From Rhodococcus pyridinivorans (GTDB lineage: Bacteria; Actinomycetota; Actinomycetes; Mycobacteriales; Mycobacteriaceae): DNA of 64,000 nt. How positions within the stretch are numbered: the stretch's first letter is position 1; every line of letters begins with the position of its first letter. Shown here piece after piece: positions 25,101 to 33,640 of the stretch. Position numbers and translations under genes: made by a program. Below the pieces are notes generated by a model. That model was given only the letters and a program-made list of their open reading frames with translations. It was not told the DNA's origin and did not search any database. The DNA lies in contig NZ_FNRX01000002.1 in NCBI RefSeq assembly GCF_900105195.1, positions 248,001 to 312,000 of the forward strand. The letters are read 5' to 3'.

Positions 25101-25772
25101 ATGTTCGAGTTCTCCCGTCGCGCCCTCGTGGGCGCGACAGCAACCGCTGCGCTGATGGTCGCGGGCGCCGGCATCGCTTCGGCCCACGTCACCGTCGTCG
25201 CACCCGGAGCCGAGCAGGGCGGTTACACCGTCCTGACCTTCCGGGTCCCCACCGAGTCCGAGACCGCCGGCACGACCGCCCTCACCGTCGAGCTTCCGGG
25301 GCTGCGCTCGGCGCGCACCGAGCCGCTGCCCGGCTGGACGGCGACCGTCGAGAAGGATCCCGAGTCGCAGCTCGCGACCTCCGTGACGTGGACCGCCGAA
25401 CCGGACGTGCAGGTCGGGCCGGGACAGTTCCAGCAGTTCGTCCTGTCCGTCGGGCCGCTGCCCGAGGAGGACGAGATCGCCTTCCCCGCGATCCAGACCT
25501 ACAGCGACGGCGAGGTCGTGGCGTGGGACGAGATCACGACCGGCGACGAGGAACCCGAACGTCCTGCCCCCAGCCTGACCCTCGCGGCGAGCAGCGGCGA
25601 CGGGCACGGCGGCAGTGGTGACGCGCACGCCACCGAGACCGAGCAGACCGCCGGCGCGTCGGAGGACACCACCGACAGCACCGCGCGGTGGCTCGGCGGT
25701 ATCGGCCTGGTGCTCGGTGCGCTCGGCGCCGCACTCGGTCTCGGCGCCGTGATCCGGGGGCGGCGGGCATGA
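25101..25772 (+). CDS. ycnI: YcnI-family (DUF1775) copper-binding protein
   Basis: 223 residues. Signal peptide ending ASA, so that the mature protein begins with the conserved His (HVTVVAPGAEQG) that YcnI uses to bind Cu(II). The beta-sandwich DUF1775 domain follows (about 28-165), then a His/Asp/Ser-rich linker (GDGHGGSGDAHATE) and a C-terminal membrane helix with an RGRRA stop-transfer. Extracytoplasmic, membrane-anchored copper chaperone. Overlaps copC by ATGA. Confidence 0.92.
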   Translation: MFEFSRRALVGATATAALMVAGAGIASAHVTVVAPGAEQGGYTVLTFRVPTESETAGTTALTVELPGLRSARTEPLPGWTATVEKDPESQLATSVTWTAEPDVQVGPGQFQQFVLSVGPLPEEDEIAFPAIQTYSDGEVVAWDEITTGDEEPERPAPSLTLAASSGDGHGGSGDAHATETEQTAGASEDTTDSTARWLGGIGLVLGALGAALGLGAVIRGRRA

Positions 25773-26302
25773 AGCGCATCCTCGTTCTCCTCACCGCGTT
25801 GATCGCGGCGCTGACCCTGTCCGTCGGTTCCGCAGCCGCCCACTCGGTGGTGCTGTCGAGCTCGCCCGAGGACGGCGAGCAGATCGCCGAGGCACCCGAG
25901 CGGGTGACCGTGACGTTCAACGAGAACCTGCAGGAGCAGTTCGCGGCTCTGACCGTCGTCGGGCCGGACGGCAACCTGTGGTCGAAGAGCGACCCGATCA
26001 TCGAGGGTGCGAACGCATCCGTCGAACTAGACGGTCTCGGCCCCGTGGGCGAGTACACGATCGCCTACCGGGTGACCTCCGCCGACGGACATCCCGTCAG
26101 CGGAACCCGCACCTTCACGCTCACCCAGGAGGGGACCGGCACGCCCGGTGAAGCGGCGTCCGGTGACACCGCGACCGGCGAGACCGGCGCGGAGTCGGGC
26201 GAGAGCGACAGCAGCGGACCTGCCGTGTGGTGGTTCGTCGTCGCAGGTGTCGTCGTGGTCGCCGCAGGTCTCGCCTTCGCGCTGCGCAAGCCGAAGGCCT
26301 GA
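25769..26302 (+). CDS. copC: CopC-domain copper-binding protein
   Basis: 177 residues. Signal peptide ending AAA, giving a mature N-terminal HSVVLSSSPEDGE, the Cu(II)-binding amino-terminal His of CopC; the second His is in SADGHPVSGTRTF (about 107). After the beta-barrel (to about 118) come a Gly/Ser/Glu linker and a C-terminal membrane helix. Binds copper outside the membrane and hands it to CopD. Start overlaps ycnI by four bases. Confidence 0.94.
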   Translation: MKRILVLLTALIAALTLSVGSAAAHSVVLSSSPEDGEQIAEAPERVTVTFNENLQEQFAALTVVGPDGNLWSKSDPIIEGANASVELDGLGPVGEYTIAYRVTSADGHPVSGTRTFTLTQEGTGTPGEAASGDTATGETGAESGESDSSGPAVWWFVVAGVVVVAAGLAFALRKPKA

Positions 26303-26307
26303 CCCGC

Positions 26308-27246
26308 ATGATCCCGGAACGCCGGCAGTGGCTCGTCGTGGCCGCTGCCGGCGTTGCCTTCGGAACCGTCGCGGGCATCGCCGTGGCCGGTTCCCTCGCC
26401 CTGCCCGCCCCCTCGAGTTCGGTGCGGGCGATCGGGCTGTGTGTCGGCTCGACTGTGCTCGGACTCGCGGTCCTGGCCGTGATGGTGCAGCGGCAACGCC
26501 GTCCCGCGGTTTCCTCCGACACGCTGTGGCGGACGATCGCCACGCTCGGCGGTGTCTGGCTCGTGCTCGCGAGCATCGACCTCGCCTGGGCCGCGTCCAC
26601 CGCGGCCGATGTTCCCGCCGCGGACCTGGATGTGGGGCGGTTCGGGCAGTTCGTCGGCACCACCACGGGACGCGTGGATGCGGCGGCATGGGTGTGCATC
26701 GCCGCGATCGTCGTCGTCGCCGCTGTGGCGTACCGCCGGTCGGCGGCGTGGTCCACCCTGCCGGTGCTCGTCGCCGCGGCGCTCGCGTTGATCGCCCGGC
26801 CAGTCACCGGCCACATGGCGCAGCAACCGCTGGGGTCGCTGTTCAACGCCGTGCATGTGCTCGCGGCCGCGGTGTGGTTCGGGGTGCTCGTGGCGCTGGC
26901 CGTCACCGTGCGGGGCCGCGGAGCGTGGGCGGAACTGCTGCCGCGCTACTCGCAGCTGGCCCTGCGGTGCGTGGTGGCGTTGGTGATCACGGGCGTGGTC
27001 GACGCGGCGGTACGGCTCGGCTCGGTCTCCGCGCTGCTGGGCACCGGCTACGGACGCGTCGTGCTCGCGAAGGCAATCGTGCTGTGCGCCCTGCTGGGGC
27101 TCGCGTGGAACTGGCGGCGCAACTGGCTCCCCGCTGCCGCGTCCCACCGTCTCCCGGAGGAGGAGTCGCTGCGCAACGCCGTCCTCGAGGTGTGCGCGAT
27201 GTCGGTGGCGCTCGGGCTCGCGGCCGGATTGGCGACCACCGGCTGA
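26308..27246 (+). CDS. copD: CopD-family copper transport protein
   Basis: 312 residues with about eight membrane helices. CopD features include HMAQQPLGSLFNAVHVLAAAVWFG (His in adjacent helices, about 172-195) and the GYGRVVLAKAIVLCALLGLAWNWRRNW block. Completes a YcnI-CopC-CopD copper acquisition/handling set. The ATG at 26308 is five bases after the copC stop. Ends four bases before the convergent udgX stop. Confidence 0.9.
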   Translation: MIPERRQWLVVAAAGVAFGTVAGIAVAGSLALPAPSSSVRAIGLCVGSTVLGLAVLAVMVQRQRRPAVSSDTLWRTIATLGGVWLVLASIDLAWAASTAADVPAADLDVGRFGQFVGTTTGRVDAAAWVCIAAIVVVAAVAYRRSAAWSTLPVLVAAALALIARPVTGHMAQQPLGSLFNAVHVLAAAVWFGVLVALAVTVRGRGAWAELLPRYSQLALRCVVALVITGVVDAAVRLGSVSALLGTGYGRVVLAKAIVLCALLGLAWNWRRNWLPAAASHRLPEEESLRNAVLEVCAMSVALGLAAGLATTG

Positions 27247-27250
27247 GCCG

Positions 27251-27889
27251 TCACAACGTGGCCGCTCGTTCCAGGTCCTGCACGAACGAGCGGAACATGT
27301 CGTCGCGCTGCGATTTCGCCCGCAACACCGCCGACGGGTGCACGGTGACGACCACCGCCGGATCGCACGACCCGCACAGCTCCTCGGGCAGGTGCAGGAC
27401 CTCCCCGCGGTGCTGTGTGAGCTTGAAGTCCTTACCGAGCAGCGACTGCGCGGCCGTGGCTCCGAGGCACACCACCACGTCGGGGCGGACGGCGTCGAGT
27501 TCGGCCTCGAGCCACGGCCGGCACGCCGCGACCTGCCCACCCGACGGTTTCTTGTGGATGCGTCTGCGGCCGTTGGCGGACCGGTCGAAGCGGAAATGCT
27601 TGACGGCGTTGGTCATGTACACCGTCCCGCGATCGATGCCCGCGCGTTCGAGGGCCTTGTCGAACAGGTGCCCCGCGGGCCCGACGAACGGTTCTCCCGC
27701 GAGGTCCTCCTCGTTGCCCGGTTGTTCGCCGACGAAGAGCATGCGTGCGTCGCGCACCCCTGCCCCGAAGACCGTCCGCTCGGCGGCCTTGTAGAGATCG
27801 CATCCCCGGCATCCCGCGGACGCGGCGGCGAGTTCGGCGAGGTCGCGGCTGTCGGGTACGTACTCCTGTGCGCCGGGATAGGTCACCAT
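27251..27889 (-). CDS. udgX: UdgX-type uracil-DNA glycosylase
   Basis: 212 residues of the Fe-S uracil-DNA glycosylase superfamily. Motif A is GEQPGNEED (54-62); the 4Fe-4S cysteines are C27, C30, C123 and C141; motif B is HPSAVLR. The insertion loop that defines UdgX is present, GRRRIH (107-112), with H112 at the position of the catalytic His that forms a covalent bond to the abasic sugar in M. smegmatis UdgX (KRRIH loop there). It therefore probably excises uracil and stays crosslinked to DNA rather than acting as an ordinary family 4 enzyme. Lies 19 bases after the carboxylase gene. Confidence 0.92.
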   Translation of the reverse strand: MVTYPGAQEYVPDSRDLAELAAASAGCRGCDLYKAAERTVFGAGVRDARMLFVGEQPGNEEDLAGEPFVGPAGHLFDKALERAGIDRGTVYMTNAVKHFRFDRSANGRRRIHKKPSGGQVAACRPWLEAELDAVRPDVVVCLGATAAQSLLGKDFKLTQHRGEVLHLPEELCGSCDPAVVVTVHPSAVLRAKSQRDDMFRSFVQDLERAATL

Positions 27890-27908
27890 GGCTGTCGCAT
27901 ACCCGGCT

Positions 27909-30900
27909 TCACCGCGGTTGCACCAGTCGCTCGATCCAGGCGCGGCTGTCGGCGGGGTCGATGACGTCGTCGAGTTCGAAGCTCGTCGCCGCCTGCAGGG
28001 CCTTGCCCTGCTGGTAGGCGAGGGCGACGAGCCGGCCGAACAACTCCTCGCGCTCGCGGGGTGTCTCCGCGGCGTCGAGTTCCTTGCGGAATCCGAGACG
28101 CACGGCCCCTTCGAGTCCCATTCCGCCGATCTCCCCCGTCGGCCACGCGACGGTGAATTCGGGTGCGTGGAAAGATCCGCCGGCCATCGCCATCGCGCCG
28201 AGGCCGTAGCCCTTGCGGAGGATGATCATGCCGAACGGGACCGTCAGGCGTGCGCCGGCGACGAAGAAGCGCCCGAAGCGGCGCACGGTGGCGTCCTTCT
28301 CCGATTCCGGTCCGACCATGAATCCCGGTGTGTCGCACAGACTCACCACGGGCATCCGGTGCGATTCGCACAGTTCCAGGAAGTCCGCGGCCTTGTCGGC
28401 GGCCTCGGCATCGATCGCCCCACCGAGGTGGGCGCTGCTGTTGGCGAGCACGCCGTAGGAGGCGCCTTCGACGCGCATCAGGGCGGTGACGATGCCGACG
28501 CCGTAGTCCGGGCGCAGTTCGAGCACCGATCCGAGGTCGGCGATCGCGTCGATCGCCGACCGCACGTCGTAGGCGCGGAAACGGTTCTCCGGCACCACAT
28601 GTCGCGCGAGACGCGGGTCTGGTGCCTGCCGGTCCTCGTGCGGCGCGGTGAAGTACGCGAGATATCGCCGGGCGACATCCACGGCGTGCGCCTCGTCGCG
28701 CGCCGCGACGTGCACGACGCCGTTGCGGCGTTGCACGTCGATCGGCCCGATGTCCTCGGGGCGGTGCACGCCGAGTCCTCCGCCCTCGATCATCGCGGGG
28801 CCGCCCATGCCGATGTTGGCGTCGGGGGTCGCGATGAGCACGTCGCACACCCCGGCGAGCGCGGCGTTGCCCGCGAAGCAGCGGCCGGAGACGACCGCGA
28901 CGGTGGGCACGCGTCCGCGCAGCGACGCCATCGAGCGGAAGGTGGGCAGGTCGAGGCCCGCACCGGAACCGGCGTCGACGTCCCCGGGTCGCCCGCCACC
29001 ACCCTCGGCGAACAGCACGAGCGGCACCCGCCGCCGGGCGGCGAGTTCGAGCAGCCGATCGGTCTTGCGGTGGTTGTTGCGGCCCTGGGTACCTGCGAGG
29101 ACGGTGTAGTCGTAGGACATCACGACCACCTCGGCCCCGCCGATCCGTGCGGTGCCGCCGACAAGTCCGTCCGCCGGGGTGTTCGCGATCAGGTCCTCCT
29201 CGCTGCGGCGGCCGCGCTGGGCGGCGAGGACGAGCGGTCCGTATTCGACGAAGCTACCGTCATCGACGAGGTCGGCGATGTTCTCGCGCGCCGTGCGCCG
29301 GCCCCGCCCGTGCCGCTTCGCCACGATCTCGGGCCGCGCCGCATCGGTGGTGACCTCGTGCCTGCGGCGGATCTCGTCGAGGTCGGCACGGTCGGCGTCG
29401 AGGTCGGCCGCGGCGATGTCGTCCGTCGCGGTGTCCGTGTCGAGCACGCGGACCACCGCGAGCACGGTGCCCGGCTCGACGGTGCGTCCCGGCTCGACGA
29501 GCACACGTTCGACCACGGCACTGCCCGGTGCCCGGATCTCGTGCTGCATCTTCATCGCATCGAGCACGGCGAGCGGCGCACCGGCCGGAACGGTGTCGCC
29601 CGCGCGAGCGATCTCCACGACCGTGCCGACCATCTCGGCGTGCACCGCCTGTTCGTCGGCGCGCAGATCCGTGTACTCCACCGGTGCGGTCGGGGCGGTG
29701 TCGACGAAATCCACGAGCCGCTCCCCCAGCCACGTGGTGCGGACATTGCCGGACCGGAACTCCTTGTCGTCCAGTATCTTCTGCAGGAGGTCGCGGTTGG
29801 TGCCGACACCGTCGACGATGAACTCGCCGAGTGCCGTCGACGCCTTGCGCAGCACGGCCGCGCGATCGCCGGAACGCACGTACGCGACGACCTTGGCGAG
29901 CAGCGAGTCGTAACGTCCGGTCACCTCGAGGCCGGGCCGGCCGTGGGTGTCGACGCGGATGCCCGGCCCGGTGGGTGGCGTGAACGCGGTGAGCGTCCCG
30001 GCTGTGGGCAGGGCGATCCCGTCGGGGCGCGGCGTCTCGGCGTTGACGCGCACCTGCACCGCGATGCCCTGCGCCGCCGCAGGACGTCCGCCGATCTTCT
30101 TGCCGTCGAAAGTGATGCCTTTCGGGAGACCGAGTTCGTCGAATCCCGTCCCGCGAGCGATCGCGAGCTGGGTCGCCACGAGGTCGACGCCGGTCACCTC
30201 CTCGGTGACGGTGTGCTCCACCTGGATCCGGGGGTTGACCTCGAGGAACACGAAACCGTCGTCGCGGACGAGGAATTCGACGGTGGACAGCCCGTGGCAC
30301 CCGACCTGCCCGATCAGCCGGACCGCCGCGCCGTGCAGCGCCTCCCGCAGGGCGTCGGGCAGGTCGGGCGCGGGTGCGATCTCCACGAGCTTCTGGTGCC
30401 GGCGCTGCACGCTGCAGTCGCGATCGCCCAACGCCACCGCGCGGGTACCCGACCCCGACTCGGCGGCCACGACCTGCACCTCGACGTGGCGGGCACGCTC
30501 GACGAGCACCTCGGCGTACAGCCGGTCGTCGTCGAAGGCGGCGTGTGCTTCGGCGGCGGCGAGCCGGAGCGCCTCATCGAGATCGGCGGCATCGCGGACC
30601 ACGCGCATGCCGCGACCGCCACCACCCGACAGTGCCTTGACGACGATCCCGCCCGGACGGTCGCGCAGGAAGGCCCGCACGGACTCCGGATCCGTCGTCT
30701 CGACGGCAGCGGTCACCGGGATGCCGAGTTCCTCCGCCACCGAGCGGGCGGCCCGCTTGTCGCCGAGGACGCGCAGTGCTTCCGGGGACGGCCCGACGAA
30801 GGTGAGTCCGGCGTCCGCACAGGCCTGCGCGAAGGCGGCGTTCTCGCTGAGGAATCCGTAACCGGGATGCACGAGCGTGCATCCGGTCGCTCGGGCGACC

Positions 30901-31091
30901 CCGACGATCGCCCCGGGGTCGAGATAGGCCGAGGGACCGGACTCCGGTAGGGCCTCGGCTCGCGTGGCGGCGCGGACGTGCGGAGCGTCGGCGTCGTCCG
31001 CGGCGTGGACGGCGACGGTGTCGAGTCCGAGGTCCCCGGCCGTGCGGACGACACGCAACGCGATCTCACCCCGGTTGGCTACGAGCAACAT
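27909..31091 (-). CDS. Single-chain long-chain acyl-CoA carboxylase
   Basis: 1060 residues from the ATG at 31091 (GGGAAGGA upstream; an earlier ATG adds 11 residues without a ribosome binding site). Domains in order: biotin carboxylase (1-440; GFLSEN, GGGGRGMRVV, EVNPRIQVEHTVTEE), biotin carrier with AMKM and the biotinylated K514, then carboxyltransferase (about 590-1060; GTARIGGAEVVVMSYDY, CDTPGFMVGPESEKD). This BC-BCCP-CT order on one chain matches the actinobacterial LCC enzyme known from M. avium subsp. paratuberculosis, which carboxylates acyl-CoAs of broad chain length. Stands as first gene before udgX. Confidence 0.93.
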   Translation of the reverse strand: MLLVANRGEIALRVVRTAGDLGLDTVAVHAADDADAPHVRAATRAEALPESGPSAYLDPGAIVGVARATGCTLVHPGYGFLSENAAFAQACADAGLTFVGPSPEALRVLGDKRAARSVAEELGIPVTAAVETTDPESVRAFLRDRPGGIVVKALSGGGGRGMRVVRDAADLDEALRLAAAEAHAAFDDDRLYAEVLVERARHVEVQVVAAESGSGTRAVALGDRDCSVQRRHQKLVEIAPAPDLPDALREALHGAAVRLIGQVGCHGLSTVEFLVRDDGFVFLEVNPRIQVEHTVTEEVTGVDLVATQLAIARGTGFDELGLPKGITFDGKKIGGRPAAAQGIAVQVRVNAETPRPDGIALPTAGTLTAFTPPTGPGIRVDTHGRPGLEVTGRYDSLLAKVVAYVRSGDRAAVLRKASTALGEFIVDGVGTNRDLLQKILDDKEFRSGNVRTTWLGERLVDFVDTAPTAPVEYTDLRADEQAVHAEMVGTVVEIARAGDTVPAGAPLAVLDAMKMQHEIRAPGSAVVERVLVEPGRTVEPGTVLAVVRVLDTDTATDDIAAADLDADRADLDEIRRRHEVTTDAARPEIVAKRHGRGRRTARENIADLVDDGSFVEYGPLVLAAQRGRRSEEDLIANTPADGLVGGTARIGGAEVVVMSYDYTVLAGTQGRNNHRKTDRLLELAARRRVPLVLFAEGGGGRPGDVDAGSGAGLDLPTFRSMASLRGRVPTVAVVSGRCFAGNAALAGVCDVLIATPDANIGMGGPAMIEGGGLGVHRPEDIGPIDVQRRNGVVHVAARDEAHAVDVARRYLAYFTAPHEDRQAPDPRLARHVVPENRFRAYDVRSAIDAIADLGSVLELRPDYGVGIVTALMRVEGASYGVLANSSAHLGGAIDAEAADKAADFLELCESHRMPVVSLCDTPGFMVGPESEKDATVRRFGRFFVAGARLTVPFGMIILRKGYGLGAMAMAGGSFHAPEFTVAWPTGEIGGMGLEGAVRLGFRKELDAAETPREREELFGRLVALAYQQGKALQAATSFELDDVIDPADSRAWIERLVQPR

Positions 31092-31163
31092 CGACGATCC
31101 TTCCCTCGGCAGCGGTTGTATCAACTCCTACTCCGGTCGGCACCCGCACCGCAGACCGCCGTC

Positions 31164-31916
31164 TCACGCAACGACCACGGGACGGTAGCGCAGGGCGCGA
31201 CCGAGACCGAGCGCCATCAGCACGGACGTGATCGACGCCGTCGCCATGATCGCGGCGAGCACGACCACCTGGAACCGTCCGGCCTCCACCGGCGACAACC
31301 CGCCGAAGATCGCGCCGACGAACGCCCCGGGCAGCGTCACCAGACCGGTCGTCTTCGTCTGGTCGGTCGACGGGATCATCGCCGCGTGCACGGCGAAGCG
31401 TGCGGGTGAGAGTGTCGCCTGCCGCATCGTCGCGCCGAGTGCGAGCCAGCCCTCCACCTCGGGCCAATGGTCGTCGACGGTTTCGTGGAAGCGGCGACCG
31501 GCGAGGGCCGCGACCGTCATGGTGTTGCCGATGATGATGCCGCCGAGCGCGAGCGCGTAGCGCGGGGTGGCCTCCACCGCGCCGGTCGCGAAGACGATGC
31601 CCGCCGCGACGACTACGCCGGTCGACATCGCGACGGCCGTCGCCCCGCGCACGACGGCCTCGTTCCCGATCCGCCGGCAGGCCGTCCACCACGCGACGGT
31701 GAACATCACCACGAGCACCACGGCGACCCAGCGGGCGTCGGCGATGACACCGGAGAGCACGACGCTGATGAGCGCGAGCTGGACCGCGCCGCGGGCGATG
31801 GCACCGACGGGCGCGAATCGGTGCGGGACCCGGAACGCCCACAGCACCGCCGACGAGATCACGGCGAGGGCGAGGATGCCGATGATCGTGGGGATCAGGA
31901 CGGTCGGGTCGATCAC
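31164..31916 (-). CDS. fetB: FetB/UPF0014-family permease
   Basis: 250 residues, about seven membrane helices, with the UPF0014 signature GNTMTVAALAGRRFHE (about 125-140) and TGLVTLPGAFVGAIFGGLSP. FetB pairs with the ATPase FetA as an ABC exporter linked to iron homeostasis and peroxide stress. No fetA-like ATPase gene is present in the window, so it is an orphan here. The GTG at 31916 has no ribosome binding site and is preceded by TTAACG in a palindrome, so it is probably leaderless. It is the last gene of the idi side of the carotenoid cluster but is not obviously related. Confidence 0.85.
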   Translation of the reverse strand: MIDPTVLIPTIIGILALAVISSAVLWAFRVPHRFAPVGAIARGAVQLALISVVLSGVIADARWVAVVLVVMFTVAWWTACRRIGNEAVVRGATAVAMSTGVVVAAGIVFATGAVEATPRYALALGGIIIGNTMTVAALAGRRFHETVDDHWPEVEGWLALGATMRQATLSPARFAVHAAMIPSTDQTKTTGLVTLPGAFVGAIFGGLSPVEAGRFQVVVLAAIMATASITSVLMALGLGRALRYRPVVVA

Positions 31917-31922
31917 AGGGTC

Positions 31923-31934
31923 GACGTTAACGTC
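31923..31934. promoter_or_regulatory. 12-bp palindrome at fetB start
   Basis: GACGTTAACGTC is a perfect palindrome six bases upstream of the fetB GTG and overlaps the presumed -10 TTAACG, where a bound repressor would block initiation. Confidence 0.45.
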
Positions 31935-31953
31935 CCGGTCGCCGGGTGAGGCC

Positions 31954-32619
31954 CTATCGTCGCTCGGGCGCGGCGCGTCCCCAAAGGCGCTCGGGCGCGG
32001 CGCGTCCCCAAAGGCGCTCGGGCGCGGTGCGTCCCCAAAGGCGCTCGGGCGCGGCGTGCGGCAGATCCGCGGTGGACGCCACGGGCCAGTGCAGCGGATC
32101 GAGGCCGAGCGTGCGGAGCTGCTCCACCTGCTCGCGGCACCACACCGACACCTCACGGCGTCCCTCGACGACGTCCTCGGAGAACTCCGTCCAGTCGGCC
32201 CATTCGGTGTCGTGCACCTCCGACGGTTCGGGGGTGGGCGCCGGCCCGTCGTAGAGCACGCGGAAGACCGGGCAGATCTCGTTCTCGACGATGCCGTTGT
32301 CCATCACCGCCCGGTAGCGGAAGGACGGCAGGACGACCTCGATGTCGTGCGCGTCGAGCCCGAGTTCCTGACGCAGCCGGCGGCGCACGGCCTCGATGAG
32401 CGGCTCGTCGGGCGCCGGATGACCGCAGCAGCTGTTCGTCAGGACACCGGGGAAGGTCGACTTGTCCAGGGCGCGCCGGGTGAGCAGAACGTTGCCGTGG
32501 TGGTCGAAGACGTACGACGAGAAGGCGAGGTGCAGCGGGGTGTCGGTGGTGTGCACCGTGGCCTTCGGCTCGATCCCGACCGCACGGCCTGCGTCGTCGA
32601 GCAGCACGACCTGTTCCAT
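31954..32619 (-). CDS. idi: Isopentenyl-diphosphate delta-isomerase, type I
   Basis: 221 residues. Nudix-fold type I IDI: TNSCCGHP (active-site Cys, about 67-74), the HLAFSSYVFDHHGNVLLTRRA strand with metal-binding His, and ENEICPVFRV with the catalytic Glu. It interconverts IPP and DMAPP for the carotenoid pathway next door. ACAGGACA ribosome binding site before the ATG. Odd feature: the last 40 residues are made of a repeated nine-residue unit (APERLWGRA) encoded by a 27-bp tandem repeat, beyond the normal end of the enzyme; this tail may vary in length between strains. Confidence 0.92.
   Translation of the reverse strand: MEQVVLLDDAGRAVGIEPKATVHTTDTPLHLAFSSYVFDHHGNVLLTRRALDKSTFPGVLTNSCCGHPAPDEPLIEAVRRRLRQELGLDAHDIEVVLPSFRYRAVMDNGIVENEICPVFRVLYDGPAPTPEPSEVHDTEWADWTEFSEDVVEGRREVSVWCREQVEQLRTLGLDPLHWPVASTADLPHAAPERLWGRTAPERLWGRAAPERLWGRAAPERR
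31961..32056. repeat. 27-bp tandem repeat in idi 3' end
   Basis: Three full units (31961-31987, 31988-32014, 32015-32041) plus a partial fourth to about 32056. The units differ by one base (CGCGTCC against TGCGTCC). Unit length is divisible by three, so copy number changes keep the idi frame and stop. Confidence 0.9.
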
Positions 32620-32654
32620 GTGATGTCCTGTTCTGTATTCGTGTCCGAATGCCG

Positions 32655-32684
32655 GCTCGGCCGGTCGGGCCTCACCGGCCGAGC
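32655..32684. terminator. Hairpin between crtB and idi
   Basis: GCTCGGCCGGT (32655-32665) pairs with ACCGGCCGAGC (32674-32684) across an eight-base loop. It overlaps the crtB stop codon and precedes idi by 36 bases, so it may terminate or attenuate read-through into idi. Confidence 0.6.
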
Positions 32685-33640
32685 GGCGCGGTGGGCATCC
32701 CCAGTCTCGACCGTGAACGCAGCGTGGTCCAACCGGCCGAGGCCAGCCGCGGTGCCGCCACCGACAACCGCCGGCGCCGCGACACGCGTGCGCGCTGGTG
32801 GAGTACCCGGTATCCGCTCTCCTCCACCGCCCGCAGGATGTCGCCGTAGAGGACGAAGGCGGTCCGCATCGCGGGACGCACCTTCGGGTCGAGCAGGTCG
32901 ATGCCCGGTTCGGCCACACGGTAGATCGAGCGGGTGTGCGCGATCAGGTGCGCGAGGGCGCGTTCGAACCGCACGTCGCGCTGTCCGGTCCGGCGGCAGT
33001 GCCACAGCAGGTCCTCGTCCACGTCGAAGGCGGCGAGGATGTCGGCGGGCAGGTAGATGCGGTCGCGGTCGAGGTCCTCACCCATGTCGCGAATGAAGTT
33101 GGTGAGCTGGAAGGCCTCACCGAGTGCGGCGGCGGGAGCCTCGGCCTGTTCGCGTTCGCCCTCGATCCCGAGGATGGGCAGCATCTGCAGCCCGATGACG
33201 GCGGCCGAGCCGTACATGTACTCCGACAGTTCGTCCATCGTGCGGTACCGCGACCGGAACAGTTCGGTGCCGGGGATGTCCATCCGCATCGACCGCAAGA
33301 AGGCGTAGTAGTACTCGTGCGGGATGTCGTACCGCTGCGTGGTGTCGACGAGGGCCCGCAGCACGAGACCGAATTCGTCGTAGGTCGGCGGCCTGACCCC
33401 GAGCGCGTCGGACAGACGGCGTTCGAGCGCGTCGAGAACCGGTGCCGCGTCGACCGGTTTCACGTCGACGATGTCGTCGACCATCCGCGCGAAACCGTAG
33501 AGGGCGTGCACCCCGGCCCGTTTGGACGCCGGGAAGATGCGGGTCGCGAGGAAGTAGGTCTTGCCATGGCGCCGGTTGAGCTCACGGCACAGTTGATACG
33601 CCTCGTGCAGATCGGGATCGATCCCGTCGAGTTCACCCAT
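32672..33640 (-). CDS. crtB: Phytoene synthase
   Basis: 322 residues. Condenses two GGPP to phytoene. Both aspartate-rich motifs are seen: MVDDIVD (about 52-58) and TNFIRDMGEDLDRDRIYLP (about 184-202); YGFARMVDD and RTYFLAT-like KTYFLATRIFP are also typical. A basic C-terminal tail (RVSRRRRLSV) may contact the membrane. The ATG at 33640 overlaps the end of crtI by eight bases, so crtI and crtB are coupled. No crtE or lycopene cyclase gene is in the window. Confidence 0.94.
   Translation of the reverse strand: MGELDGIDPDLHEAYQLCRELNRRHGKTYFLATRIFPASKRAGVHALYGFARMVDDIVDVKPVDAAPVLDALERRLSDALGVRPPTYDEFGLVLRALVDTTQRYDIPHEYYYAFLRSMRMDIPGTELFRSRYRTMDELSEYMYGSAAVIGLQMLPILGIEGEREQAEAPAAALGEAFQLTNFIRDMGEDLDRDRIYLPADILAAFDVDEDLLWHCRRTGQRDVRFERALAHLIAHTRSIYRVAEPGIDLLDPKVRPAMRTAFVLYGDILRAVEESGYRVLHQRARVSRRRRLSVAAPRLASAGWTTLRSRSRLGMPTAPLGR

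Noticed and set aside
27888..30950. A plus-strand open frame of about 1020 codons
   Set aside because: It is the antisense shadow of the acyl-CoA carboxylase gene; composition is Arg/Asp/Glu/His/Gly-rich nonsense with no family match, typical of high-GC antisense frames.
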